The notes under the pieces are model-generated. The model was not told the DNA's origin. It did not search any database and saw nothing but the letters and a program-made list of their open reading frames with translations. A stretch of 64,000 nucleotides of DNA from Scleromitrula shiraiana (lineage: Eukaryota; Ascomycota; Leotiomycetes; Helotiales; Sclerotiniaceae). Positions 1-11,118 of this stretch are shown here, one piece after another (position 1 is the first letter of the stretch; the number at the start of each line of letters is the position of its first letter). The position numbers and the translations under genes are program-made. The stretch lies in contig JABELC010000012.1 of the NCBI GenBank assembly GCA_028455995.1, forward strand, positions 1,364,001 to 1,428,000. The letters run 5' to 3'.

Positions 1-167
1 TGTCCGTGACCGCGCAGCGTGATTCTGCGGAGGTTGAGGGGGTCGAGCAGGAAGAATACGCATACCCCCATTTTGGGGCGGTGGTAAGGCCATTGATTCG
101 GTGGATTGTGAATATTTTTGTGCGCCTCGCGAATCATATGGGAAAACCAATGAGTTGGGACTCATAG
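1..167 (+). CDS. 3' end of an unidentified protein-coding gene (partial)
   Basis: A frame is open from the left edge (codons starting at base 3) to a TAG at 165-167, giving about 54 C-terminal residues. The peptide has an acidic stretch (Glu/Asp/Val rich) followed by Tyr-Pro-His and then an amphipathic hydrophobic stretch with regular Arg residues (VVRPLIRWIVNIFVRL) and a polar tail. The codon choice looks coding and the frame is unbroken, but the start lies outside the window and I do not recognise the family. The hydrophobic stretch could be a membrane-associated helix. Confidence is only for the existence of a coding end. Confidence 0.45.
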   Translation, partial: SVTAQRDSAEVEGVEQEEYAYPHFGAVVRPLIRWIVNIFVRLANHMGKPMSWDS

Positions 168-1061
168 CAACATCACCAGACTGTAGCTGGGGTTGGTTGA
201 TTATGAGGTGGATCTAGCGAGAGACGTGTTTCGAGCTTGACTGCCACTCCATCAAAGATTGGTGAGAAAGTTGGTTCAATATGTTCAGACTTGATGCAGT
301 GTCTGGTTGGGGCAGCAGCAAGTTTGGAAATTTCATCTTCTTCAACCTTGACTTTTGGTGAGACAGCGCATTGATATGACCTCTGAGAGAAATTTGGTAG
401 TTCAAATCTAACTGCCAATGAGCAATTCAAGATTGCATATGCAGAATGTGGATGAAACATAGTTTAGCTATGTAATCACCTTACTGATACTCGATGATTT
501 AATATTCTACTGATCTGGATTTGAATTTGAATTCGAATTTGAACTTGGATTTGGGTTTGAATTATGAATCTTGCTAGGGTTCCGATGTTGTACGAATTTT
601 AATCATGTAACTTTGAGTGGGAAAGAGAAAAAGATTGTTTCTTTTGATTTTCAAGGTTGTTGGGAATATCAGTCTTTTGATGTGCTGTTATTCATTTTAG
701 AGTTATTATATAGTTATATGACATGAGATTGAATATTGAAAGTAAAGTAAAGATTACCTACATATAGGAGGTGGTGTTGAGACTACTCGCTTCATACTGG
801 CAGAATTCACCTTTATGTTTTTGATCATAATAACCCATTTTTCCCCTTTCTCTTTTTTCCCTCTTTTCTTTTCTTCTCTTCTCTCTTCCTCTTGATTTCT
901 AAATACAAAAAGTACAGCAAAAATACAAATTTTCAAAAATTTCTATTACAAGACGCTTTCCATCTCAACCTCATTCTCATTTACTCACATTCAATGTAAG
1001 CTCAACTGAGATTTAGATCTGTGAAGTACCTGTAGAGTTCGATCTAACTTTGAAATAACAG

Positions 1062-2101
1062 ATGAATCAAGGCATCGAACAATCTGGTGAGCATCTTCAA
1101 CTATCTCGCAAGGCTAGCGAAGTTATAGATGATACTGCTGCCAGACTTGCAGCAATTAACGGCCTATTGGCTGATTTAAGAGTCAGAGACTTCAGCACAC
1201 TCAATGAAGTGGGAAAGGCTTTGCTTTACTTGGATGAGACGCGCCCACCAGTCGCGCCAGCTTCAAGTACGTTAAATTCTGCCATATATCACCATTAGTG
1301 CACTAGTTCATCAATCACCCTCGAATTGGACAATCAAGATGGTAAATTCTTCAACTCAGTATTGATGAATTGAAATGTTATATTGTCCAATTCGATCTTG
1401 AACAATTAGAGAATCAGAATACCAAGTGATGAACCACTAAGATATCATATTGTCCAAGTCAAACTGGAACAATTGAAGTATCATATTGTTCAATTCCATC
1501 CTGAACGATTAGCAAGTTTTATTGTTCGAACAGAACTCACACAATCAAAACGCGAATTTATAATGCAGTGGCTCATGAACCAACACAACTCTAATATTCG
1601 ATATATCCCAGATCGATACTGACGGTATAAATAGGCATGCCAGTTGCCACCGATGCAGTGATGGTAGATCCCGTCGCACCGGTCAATTCTGGTTCCGGTG
1701 ATGATGCAGCTTCAACTGCAGTCGATCCCCAGCGTACTGGCAGGGCTCAAAGATGCACCGCGGTAGTAGATACTGCCACAGGCAGACCTTGTGGGCTTCG
1801 ACATCGTGGCCCGCATGATTACCGGGTATCCCGTCGCCAGCAGCAACCACAGCAGCAACAGCGACGACAGGGGCCTCCTATTATCGCAATGGGCGGTCGG
1901 ATTGAAAGTCTGGCGGATCTCAGCTGCCGACAGTTGCGAGCTTTCAGTGGTTTATACCCAACTCGTCAGTTCACTAATCGCTCGCGCTCGCGATCTCCAT
2001 CTAACAACCGGAACTCAGGTTACCGTGATCGTTCTAATGGTCAAAACAATCGTCGCATATCTCGAGGTGGTAACGTGTCTAACACACAGAATTCCCAATA
2101 A
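1062..2101 (+). CDS. Hypothetical protein with basic, Ser/Arg-rich C-terminus
   Basis: Two exons, 1062-1266 and 1635-2101, joined by GTACGT...ATAG with matching phase, give 223 residues. I do not recognise the family. Residues 1-68 look helical (Ala/Leu rich, 'DDTAARLAAINGLLADLR'). The middle holds a Cys/His cluster (RCTAVVD..., RPCGLRHRGPHDYR) that could bind a metal, followed by a Gln-rich run and a low-complexity Arg/Ser/Asn tail (RSRSRSPS) resembling RNA-binding proteins. The intron is long for this window (368 nt) and is itself occupied by an array of 25-nt palindromes. A TATAAATA just before the internal ATG at 1637 leaves open that exon 2 is transcribed alone as a 154-residue protein. 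The downstream flank carries a second hairpin family. Function unknown. Confidence 0.55.
1382..1545 (+). repeat. Periodic array of 25-nt imperfect palindromes inside the intron
   Basis: Four units, each exactly 25 nt, lie at 1382-1406, 1449-1473, 1485-1509 and 1521-1545. All begin ATTGTYC and end ACRAT, mostly GAACRAT, so each can fold back on itself. The last three are spaced by 11 nt, which gives a 36-nt period. The first is 67 nt upstream of the second, about two periods, as if one unit had decayed. This was seen by eye; no alignment score is available. Confidence 0.6.
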
Positions 2102-2188
2102 TTTGCGAACACTAATTGAACATCCAATCTACAGTTGATTGATGTCACTCATCACCTGAGAGCCTATATGCCAAGGTTTTGTTTGAAG

Positions 2189-2458
2189 AGTCTACAGACT
2201 ATCACTATTCTACCGAGCAGTTTGGGGTTTTCGAAGAGCCTAAGCATTTGAAAATCTTTGAACTTGAGTCTACAAACTTTAAGTTGATTGACTATTTCCG
2301 AACACCTTATAGCTACAGCTAGGGCTAGTTTGAGCTTGAAGGTCTACGGACCATTTTGCCGGATCTAACCAAAGTTCTGAAGAGCCTACGGGCTAGGTCT
2401 ACGGGCTATACATATTCTTGCCGAGAAGCTTGATATTGTCGAAGAGTCTACAGACTCT
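2189..2458 (+). repeat. Family of six small hairpins with TACA/TACG loops
   Basis: Six short inverted repeats share a four-base loop TACA or TACG, with different but complementary stems: 2189-2200 (AGTC/GACT), 2310-2321 (TAGC/GCTA), 2341-2352 (GGTC/GACC), 2383-2394 (AGCC/GGCT), 2396-2407 (GGTC/GGCT with a wobble) and 2443-2458 (AGAGTC/GACTCT). The surrounding DNA (CCGAG..., TCGAAGAG...) is also recognisably repeated, so the stretch is a degenerate tandem repeat of a hairpin unit. It begins about 90 bases after the stop of the 1062-2101 gene and could be its 3' untranslated region. Confidence 0.6.
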
Positions 2459-2479
2459 GTACGAACAACTTTGCCACGA

Positions 2480-3592
2480 ACTATTCAACTTCGTGAAGAA
2501 TATACGGACGCACCATTTATTTCCCTTCCTTTCCCTTCAACCATCCACATCAATCCCCATATATGTTCAAATGCAAACTTCATGAATATCTCCAGTTCAT
2601 AGACCCCCCCCCACGTCTTTGGATACCAGGTATCCATATCCGTTCTCCGAATCGAAAAAGGAGATGGATATGGTTTTGATTTAATTCTTGGGATGGCTAT
2701 GCCGATGATAATTATTTCTCTGCATAAATAATACTGATACATGTTCATCATATTACCGTTGCACAATAGCGGAGATGATGAAACCGACTGGTGTTGAATG
2801 ATAGAAGAGAGGAGGGTGGGGGAAGAGAGGAGAATAAGGAAAAATGAGGATATGAGACCGAAGAACCCATCATGATTATACCAGCAAAACCACAACAAAG
2901 CAGAAGGAAAATTTGCAATCTACACACACACACAGACAGACACACACACACACATACACACATACATACAGATAACATACTGGCAGTTAGAATATTACAT
3001 TACTATCACACCATCCCAAATCATACCATGCCACTAATAAATTCAGCTTCAAATGTCAGATAAAAGCATTTAAATGCACCACGACCGAAAACCAAACCAT
3101 CAAAACATATACATATACATATACATATAAATATCGATGCGATCGATCGATCGAGTTTCAAGTTTGCATGATGCTGTAGCTAGCGCACACACCCCGAAGT
3201 ATATATATAGTAGGTATCTCTATCTCACTTCACAGTTCATCCTGCATATGCAGTATGATAGAAATACCAGGAAAGTAAAGCAAACCAGACCAGACCAGAC
3301 CATGATATGATAAAGTCCCTTCACTTTCAAGTTGGGAATACATAGTATTTGTGAAGAAGAGTATTTCTATTCAGTGCAGTGCAATGCGCCATTTCATGAC
3401 AATGAACTTCAAGGTATCATAATGCGTACATCATCGCCTCCAATACCACCAGTACTAGGTATGCATGTCTAATCCCCCTTCCCTTCCCTACCCTTCCCTT
3501 CCCTTCCATCATCCATTCCCAGCCCAGCTCATCCCATCCCATCCCAAAACTCATCACCATCATCCATTCATTCTCCCATCCCATAAACCCAA
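2480..3592. other. Intergenic DNA with simple repeats
   Basis: I see no gene here. The stretch holds a CA/GACA microsatellite at about 2921-2970, ACATAT repeats at about 3105-3130 and pyrimidine-rich tracts at 3470-3560. The last part is likely the 3' untranslated region of the minus-strand phosphatidylserine synthase gene. Open frames in the CA repeat (for example 2485-2898 minus) look like translated low complexity. Confidence 0.6.
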
Positions 3593-3989
3593 CTATGGTT
3601 TAGGAATATGTATACTCTTACTCGTCATCATAACCCCACTAAGAACAAACAACCCCACAACCGGATGGAACTCAAACGCAGTCCCCGTAGCCACAGTACC
3701 AAGCGGTAAATTGTCCAACGTCCACCCTTTAGATACCCAGTATGCCATCAACGCAGCGATCGACAAAGATGTAGGAATTGGTGTGCCCTCGAAATATTTA
3801 CTCTTTCCAGTTGCATCTTTGGGGACATTAGCCACCGTGATATTAAAGCGAGCGAGACGAGTAAGGCCGCAGAGAACAAAGAAGGTAAGGAAGAGATGAT
3901 CGACCGGGGTGCGGAGACCGATTGCAAAAGCTGCTGCGGCTGGGGAGACTCCGAAAGATACCTGCGAAGAACCAATTCGTTAGTATTTG

Positions 3990-4035
<46 letters not shown>

Positions 4036-4608
4036 AAAATTGATATGAAGAGGGGGGAATATATACCAAATCCGCCAAAGAATCAAGTTCCTGGCCCATC
4101 AAACTACTCTTCTTTCTCCATCTCGCAACCTTCCCATCCATGAAATCGAAGAACAACCCAAATGGCATGAAAGCCAACGCAGCCCAAAGATTTCCATGCG
4201 CAGAAGGTGGACCGAGGCAATATCGCATTGAGGAGAATATAGACATTACACCGCAGAAACCTAGCAAATGGAATTATTAGAACAATTGCGGAATGCGAGA
4301 TGGATTTCTCAAAGGTGTATAAGGAGTATATACCATTTAATTCAGTGATCAAATCCGCAAGATGCAACATCTTGATCATAGAAAAATGTCCCTTGTCCTT
4401 CTCTAATAATCTCTTCTGCTTATCCACAGCTATGTATGTCATTAGTTATATATCCTTAGTTATATATCCTCAACAAAACAATGCCAGTCCAATTCATCTC
4501 CAACAATTCTCATAAGAGGGGGAGGGGTAATTGTCAAACAAACATACCAGGTTCACTGACATCTTTCATTGAGCCATTTGAGGCATTAGTACCACTTCTT
4601 TTCGACAT
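3593..4608 (-). CDS. CHO1: CDP-diacylglycerol--serine O-phosphatidyltransferase (phosphatidylserine synthase)
   Basis: The enzyme makes phosphatidylserine from CDP-diacylglycerol and serine in the ER membrane. It is the first step of the fungal de novo route to phosphatidylethanolamine and phosphatidylcholine. Four exons, 4548-4608, 4334-4429, 4067-4260 and 3593-3961, give 239 residues. The CDP-alcohol phosphotransferase motif is complete: D94-G95-x2-A98-R99-x8-G108-x3-D112-x3-D116. Hydrophobic segments flank it, and the C-terminus ends HIPKP, which I associate with fungal PssA proteins. The protein is a little shorter than yeast Cho1 (276), mainly at the N-terminus. Start ATG at 4608 is the only one that splices in frame to the conserved part. 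Intron 3 (3962-4066) contains a long GA/CT microsatellite. Confidence 0.93.
3996..4034. repeat. GA microsatellite within intron 3 of the phosphatidylserine synthase gene
   Basis: An uninterrupted run of (GA)n, read as (CT)n on the coding strand, fills about a third of the 105-nt intron and lies between the donor at 4066 and the acceptor at 3962. On the RNA it is a long pyrimidine tract upstream of the acceptor, so length variation could affect splicing. Confidence 0.9.
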
Positions 4609-5513
4609 CTGAGCCTTTAATACCTCAAGTATAAGTAATTCGTACGTAAGGGAAAGAATATAATAAACTGATGTTGAGGAAAAGATATTGAAGAGGTTTG
4701 TTGTAGTTTTTTTAATGAATAGGAATCGAAAAATGGTCTGGAGGTCTTTTTCTTTGGTTTGGCTTGGTTTGTTTTCTTTCTGCGGGAAAAAGAGCTTGGA
4801 GCTTGGTGTTTAGTACATCCTCGCATACATACATGACGTTGAGTGAAACCATGGGTTGGGGCGCAGCTAATAAACTTAACTCCAAATTGTTGGTACAGAA
4901 CTTCAGCGGTACAGGTACGTTCACCAACCAGTCAATAATTCAGCTTATGATATATATGATATATTTGGTAATGTGACGATGATCCATTTAGATGGCATGT
5001 TACCTGAACATTTAAAATTTCTTCTAATACTTAGAAAAAGAGGAAGCTGAATAGCAACTTAATGTTCAGATTTATTAATAAGTTAATTCAGTATCTAGAA
5101 AGCATTATTATGTCGATTTCAAAAGTACCCTCCTCAAATATATGTGTACGTACAGTAGTACAATATCATAATGTAACATCTAATCTCATACAAGCCACTT
5201 CGAAACGAGATTTAATATGATTGGACTTAATAAACGGATAGAATTCTAAAATCTATCATAGAAGAAGTGTATTGAAAGCAACCTTAGAGGAAAGGATAAA
5301 AAGACCTGTCATATATTCTAAACAGCTCCAAGTTTCTATAGATACGCCATTTTTTTCTGCTGCTAAAGCCCTAAAATTCTTGGAGTTGAGTTACCAAGAC
5401 CCTTTTTTCGAATTATACAATATTAATATGTACTTATTTCCTTTCCAGCATTGTCCACGTTACCCATAAGAATCACCTAACCCTTTAACCCCTCATTATT
5501 AAATTATTTATCA
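4609..5513. other. Spacer between two minus-strand genes
   Basis: This holds the promoter of the phosphatidylserine synthase gene and the 3' flank of the metallopeptidase gene. It is AT-rich with no open frame that looks coding and no RNA gene that I can recognise. Confidence 0.5.
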
Positions 5514-8226
5514 TCACCTAGTCAAAATAATGCCAAAACCATCAACCCACCCACCACATGATCCCCAAACGCCTGCAATATTATAACCCCTAGGTGGTAT
5601 TAAAGTATGCCTAATAAGATATGTTAGCATAGTAAGTAAATATGAAATAAGATTCACTTACCCAGAACCGCCATTAGCATTTCCAAAAACTTGTGATTTC
5701 CTCCCTAGACTAGTCATAATAGCAACTCCATCTAGCCACATACCACTTCTCACATAGAACCCAGTGATGTACTCTCCTCTGCGTGTATCTAATAAGATGT
5801 AAGCATTTAAAATAGGATTTCATTCGAATATAAAACTTACCCAGATTGAAATCTGCGGGAGAACCACCCCTTTTCCCAAAGACTTGTGAAGTTGCGTCTT
5901 CATATATAAACTCTATACCATCAAGTGCAAATCCAGACCAACTAAATATACAAAGTTAGTCCATACTCAATTAAGAATAAACTCAAAAGATGAGCGATAC
6001 TCACACTCTGATCGAAGTCATTAATTTCGTTTGGTGTATAGCACTGTCGAATATGATCTCGTGTGGTTGGGTTCCATCCATTTGTGATGCACCAAGCTTA
6101 CTGCTTTTGAACGCCATTTGCCCATTTTTTAACTTCAATTTACTTGCTTTAGATGTGAGTTGTGAAAAATCATCCACATCATGATTACCGCCCGCGAATG
6201 ATTTTACAGACAATTTCAATTTGGCTTTCCTTCGATCTTCTGGCAGTCTGCCCCTCAGATCTTGTTCTGTTAGCACGATTTGTCGTTGAATAGGTCCATT
6301 ACCATTTCCATCACCAAACTCTAGCCAATTATGACATAGATCATCCCCTTCTGTAAACATTTCGAGATATGCTACTCCAGATGGTGCCGTTATAATCACA
6401 TTCCCATTATCAACAGGCCACACCTGAATCGAGTCATCACTAACTCTTGGAGGATCTGTTGGAAGTGCAAATGCTGGATGACTTCTAAAACGTAAAACAT
6501 CCAATCTATGCCATGAACATTCATCTTTGGGCAAAACAAGTCCTCCCTTGGATTTGGTGCGTGTGGAGTAGGGTTCTCTAACGGTAAAGGATCTGTTCAA
6601 TGTGACATAATCGCGAAGCATTACGCCACTTTCTTGATGAGGGCATCCGAACAGATGCCCAGTTTCGTGTAAGTGAGCTCCTATGCCGATATTGACAGAC
6701 TCCCAGTTACTGCCTGATTCGTTGCAGTCATTTGCAATATGGTTTGTGTCTGTGATTGTGCAATCAGAGAAGGCGGGAACAACTTCTTCAATCGAAGATG
6801 GATAACTTTGTAGAGCCTGACTACCAAACACAGCCAATTGTATCTCACCAGCTCCACCCCCAAGAGCAGCGTGCCCAGTTATCATGTTTTGCTGTTTATC
6901 CCAATGAGCATCAAGAAGGAGAACAGATACATATTGTTTCTGCCCTGGCTTCGGTTGAAAATAATTCTTGACATCATCCAAGGCAAATGAGAAAAGATCC
7001 CCTCTACGTGATCCATTCTGATTCTGTTGAGCGACATCCAAATCCCGTAATTCAGCAACGGTTTTAGAGCTTCTGATAACATGAACCTTCGCTTCACTTC
7101 GCATAGTACCAAGTTCACGATCTCTGCAGTTTGATGTACCTGTCATCCATTCTTCTTCAAATCTGAATGTTCTTCGACCAAGCTTGTTTCGATACATTTG
7201 TTCCGCAGTAAATGCTTGCCATCTAAGATTCATAAGCATATGATATTAAAAACCAATGATCATGTTTGGATGAACTCAGTTAACGAGATTTGCACTGTTC
7301 ATTGTTACGGTTGGTAGCAATGATGGGATACTTCCCATGAAGTGTTCCTTGAGTCCAAGATAAAATCAAAAGATGAACATACAAATAAGCTGCCATTCTA
7401 AACTTTCGGATCGCAGTATCCAATCCATTGCCTTCCTTTTCGATTCGAGCGGGCACTGCGTCATATGTCCCTGGAGAATCTTTCCCAAGTAGTACAACCA
7501 ATTGCAGTGGGGGTGATGAGAGCGTTGGAAGCATGTGAAGTGTCAGGAATGATGAATGTATAGGATTCGAGGTGTTGCTATTCGCGAGTTTGGGAGAAGT
7601 AAAGTCGAATCTTAATCGATTAGGCCCAGGAGTAAGATATACAAGGGCTTTGAAATGAGATTCGGAAACAGGCCAATAAGTTGGTGGAAACCCATCATCT
7701 AATCGACTAACTGTAATGTTTCCATCTATTTGAAGTTCCGAAGGGTCTGATATTGTGCCGTATATTGATAGGACTTTTTGATAAACCTAACAGTATTGTA
7801 ATTAGCTACATAAAGTCTTAAAGCACCAATTGATAACTTTACCCAAGTGTTATCCGATATAGACAATATTCGAGGCGAATATGGAGAAACTGGTAAACTC
7901 GATCTCGAGGGAGAACCTAGACCCGACATACCGGATACACTATGTCGATTTGGTGAAGTTGTTGAAATTGTTGGACGACTTTGATTCATTCCATTCAAAT
8001 TGGATGATGATGTAGAGTTTGGCATTGCGGGAGGTGTAGTTGCACCATAAGCAGAGTTCAAGGAGGTTTGCGATTTAGTTGAATTGAAGCCATTCCCGCC
8101 TGAGCTTTCATTGCTATAAGTGGTCCCATTGCTGACGTTGGATTCGCCAGTACTCGAATCAGAGGTTTTGTTATTATAACTGGATTTTGATCGCCTTTTA
8201 AAGTCTTTCAAAAAAGATGGGGCCAT
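5514..8226 (-). CDS. Putative zinc metallopeptidase with C-terminal jacalin-like lectin domain (YIL108W family)
   Basis: Six exons, 7843-8226, 7383-7786, 6005-7222, 5841-5941, 5662-5788 and 5514-5610, give 776 residues with all phases consistent. Residues 1-120 are Ser/Asn-rich and probably disordered. The middle is the Metallopep domain (PF12044 type) with the extended zinc motif HETGHLFGCPH near residue 443, which fits metzincin HExxHxxGxxH: three histidine ligands and a catalytic Glu. The last about 150 residues form a jacalin-like beta-prism with Gly-rich GGS and GxW turns (GVWGSCGGWVDGFGI). Yeast YIL108W has the same two-domain plan and is an unstudied putative endopeptidase. No signal peptide is visible, so it is probably cytoplasmic. 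The substrate is unknown. Confidence 0.9.
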
Positions 8227-11118
8227 AATTTAGCTGAAGGTAAGGGAAAAAGATCGAATTGAGAAGATTCCAATTGAAGTATGGAAGTTGAAATAGTCCT
8301 TGGGTAGGTGGAAAATAAGTTGCGGACCTGAATGGAAGTCAATGCTCCCTCCTCACATATAGACTTTATTGTTCTTTTAATAGTAAAATGATAAGATATG
8401 AGGGGAGGAAGAACGTTTCCTTGTATGATGAAGATGGGGTCCTATGGATGGTGGGTGTAACTAAGATGACGAAGCTCCTTCCTTGGTGGGCTGAGATCAA
8501 AGAACGGTTTCCAGGGATAAGATTAATGGGGGAATTAATGAGGGTAGATCTTTTTCTAGGGTATAGAGGGAGAGAGAAGAGAAAACGAATGAACGATATG
8601 AAGAATGAATGAATGAATGAATGAATGAATGAGTGTAACTATTGTACTTTCTTTTTACTTTTTTCTTTAGATAGAGCAAACAACATAACAATTAATATGA
8701 GTTTAGAAGAAGGTTTAAGAACGAAGATACGAAAATATTATACTTCTCCGTACCCGTACCCGAAAGGAAGATTCTTTCGAGTGAATGAATTTTATTAGGA
8801 CCACCTAAGTAGTTGGCATGTACTAACTATTATTATACATACAAAACTTTACCTATTAGATAAGAAAACAGATATATCTATGGATAGGGAAATAGAGAAA
8901 TAGAGAATTTTCCATTTGACTTTTTTTTTTTTTTCGTTTCGTACGAGGCCTCTTGCACCAGTGTTGAGTAGTGAAAAGCTTAATAAATTATGTTGTGTAG
9001 TACGTACGTGTGGATGTGTAGATACTTATATAGATATACGAGTATGTTAAGAGAATCAATGAAACGAGGAACTAACTACGAAGCAAGGAGATGAATAATA
9101 GTTTTCAGTGAGTAAGCATGGTAAGTAATAATAAGTAGTCTCGTGAGTCGTAACGTAGGTCCACGAGTAGTCAGTCAATAATAATAATAATAATAATAGG
9201 ATAGGATAGGATAGGATAGGATAAACCATTTAAACTTGAATAATAGGAGATAGCTGGAGGTAGCTCATAATACGGAAACGCATAAGGGGAGATCTTCTTC
9301 ATACAATCTTGGAACTTAGCTTCTTGGAAGCCGAGAAAGCTTCGAAGTTGTGGAGCTATATATGGTGCTTGTACCTGTGGCTATTCATAGGTTAGAATAT
9401 TCCCTAGGGTCCCCAGTGTAAAGTTCTCTTTTTAAACTTCGAATCTTCTATACGGAAGAGTCTATATAGAAACTACTAGTATATAGAAACTATATATATA
9501 TATATATTTATATATATACATATTTATATATATATGCATACTTGAGCAGTTATTTAAGAACACTTGAGGTCAAGCATCGATCAATGTGATATGATATGCC
9601 TACTACATACATTTGTAGCTATGTTGTGTTCATGCAGAAGCATATCAATATCAATATAAGATATCAATATAAATTCAATGTATTACCATGACTTAAATAT
9701 TGCATCAATCAATCAATGGATCAATCAATGGATGATTTAATTGATGCGTCTAATAGTCATCATCACTTTCATACTTCTATATAATCCCGAAATGGTTTGT
9801 TTCATCAGTTGAGTAACCAAACCTTACACAACATAAACTGTGATCATTTCATTCCATATAGTGGTTATACTTTTGAAAAGATACTTGGAAAGTTAACTTA
9901 CCTAGGAAAGAAAAAGGCATTCCAGAAACATGATCTACTTTCAAAGGAAGCTGGAGGGGAGCAAATACCGGTACTGGTACGAAATACTTGCCTGATGTCT
10001 ACTATATCTATGTATTCCAATTAGACTTCTGTTAGTCTACGGGTGTCACCTAGACATCTAAACTTCTAAACTTCTAAGCTTCTAAGCATCTATCCATCCT
10101 CTTGACCTCGGGAAGTTCTTATTTACTTAACTTCCAAAATTCAAACAGTCCACGGTTGTTGCTGCTGTTGTTGTTGTTGTTGATTTCAATCAAGCGTCTT
10201 CAAACTCAAGCCTCTTCAAATAACTGGGCCAACTACTAGTTACCACATACTAACTGTCTAGTAGCAAGCTACAACTAAAAATAATAACATCATTGGATAA
10301 ATATATCATACTATTTGAGCTCGAACATTGAAAGTAAACAAGTAAATAATCATCGATAATAATCATCTATAATAATCAAGGCTCGTTCATAGCTTTTTCT
10401 TTTATACTGATTGTACATAGTTCTATTCTTTTTCAGCAATGCGATGCAATGATCAAATATTGGCCCTTCCTTATTATCCTTGATGTATGAAAATAGCGGA
10501 AAAAACCTAAAACTTCCCAAAGATCTTTTTATACATACTAGAATTATACTTCACTCTCTGTCATCTAGAAGATTGATATTATTTACTTCCCCAACTTTTC
10601 AATTTCTCACCCTTTTTTTTTATGAGAAAATCCTTTTTTACAAATTTCTATCTTGTTGTCTTAGACTTTTAGAATTTCCTCACACAGAATTCATTTCTCT
10701 CTCATCTGCCCGAGTTCCCGGTTCATTCGCAGTCAGAAAAACCCCCCCTTGTAGGCGATAGGTAACAATCTGGAATGAGCCAAAAGAATTCCAACCTCTT
10801 CCTCCTTCAATACCACTTCAAATTCACCACCATACAAGTTCAACCTTTATAATTTGATTCTTAACTTCAACAATCTTTTTAAAAACTCTTCATTTATTTT
10901 ATTTTGTTTCATACAATCATTTTCCCACCTCGATTCCGACCCGCAAAGGAAAATTCGATCGAAAAAAAAAAGTTCAAGCGAAGGACTTTAATTTCACTTT
11001 TTGGCGCCGACACTTCCTTTTTTTACACATTCGAGAACAATCCTCCAAAATACTTTCTCTTGATAAATTCGATTATAATTTATTCGGTCATTACAATAAC
11101 TTTGAACATTTGGTAGCA
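8227..11118. other. Divergent intergenic region rich in microsatellites
   Basis: No gene is recognisable between the divergent metallopeptidase and WHI5-type genes. Simple repeats include GAAT at about 8599-8632, AAT at about 9178-9199, ATAGG at about 9199-9223, TA-rich DNA at about 9490-9535, TCAATCAATGGA-like repeats at about 9705-9735 and GTT/GCT triplets at about 10152-10182. Pyrimidine-rich DNA near 10550-10720 and 10860-11010 probably belongs to the promoter of the gene at 11119. Short open frames (8388-8612, 10480-10761) have no coding character that I trust. Confidence 0.5.
10998..11008 (+). promoter_or_regulatory. E2F-like TTTTTGGCGCC element upstream of the WHI5/NRM1-type gene
   Basis: A T-run followed by GGCGCC lies about 110 bases before the ATG at 11119. 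It matches the metazoan E2F consensus TTTSSCGC, and fungal G1/S factors bind related GC cores (CGCGAAA, ACGCGT). Autoregulation of Nrm1-type genes by MBF is known in yeasts, so a G1/S element here is plausible, but one match in an AT-rich promoter can arise by chance. Confidence 0.25.

Noticed and set aside
1382..1545. CRISPR-like array (25-nt palindromes, 11-nt spacers)
   Set aside because: Spacers are too short, units are not identical, no cas genes are near and the DNA is fungal nuclear. It is reported as a palindrome array only.
2485..2978. Minus-strand frames with Cys/Val repeats
   Set aside because: They are translations of the CA microsatellite and its flanks.
9490..9540. TA-rich stretch as a replication origin
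   Set aside because: AT-rich DNA alone does not define an origin in filamentous fungi.
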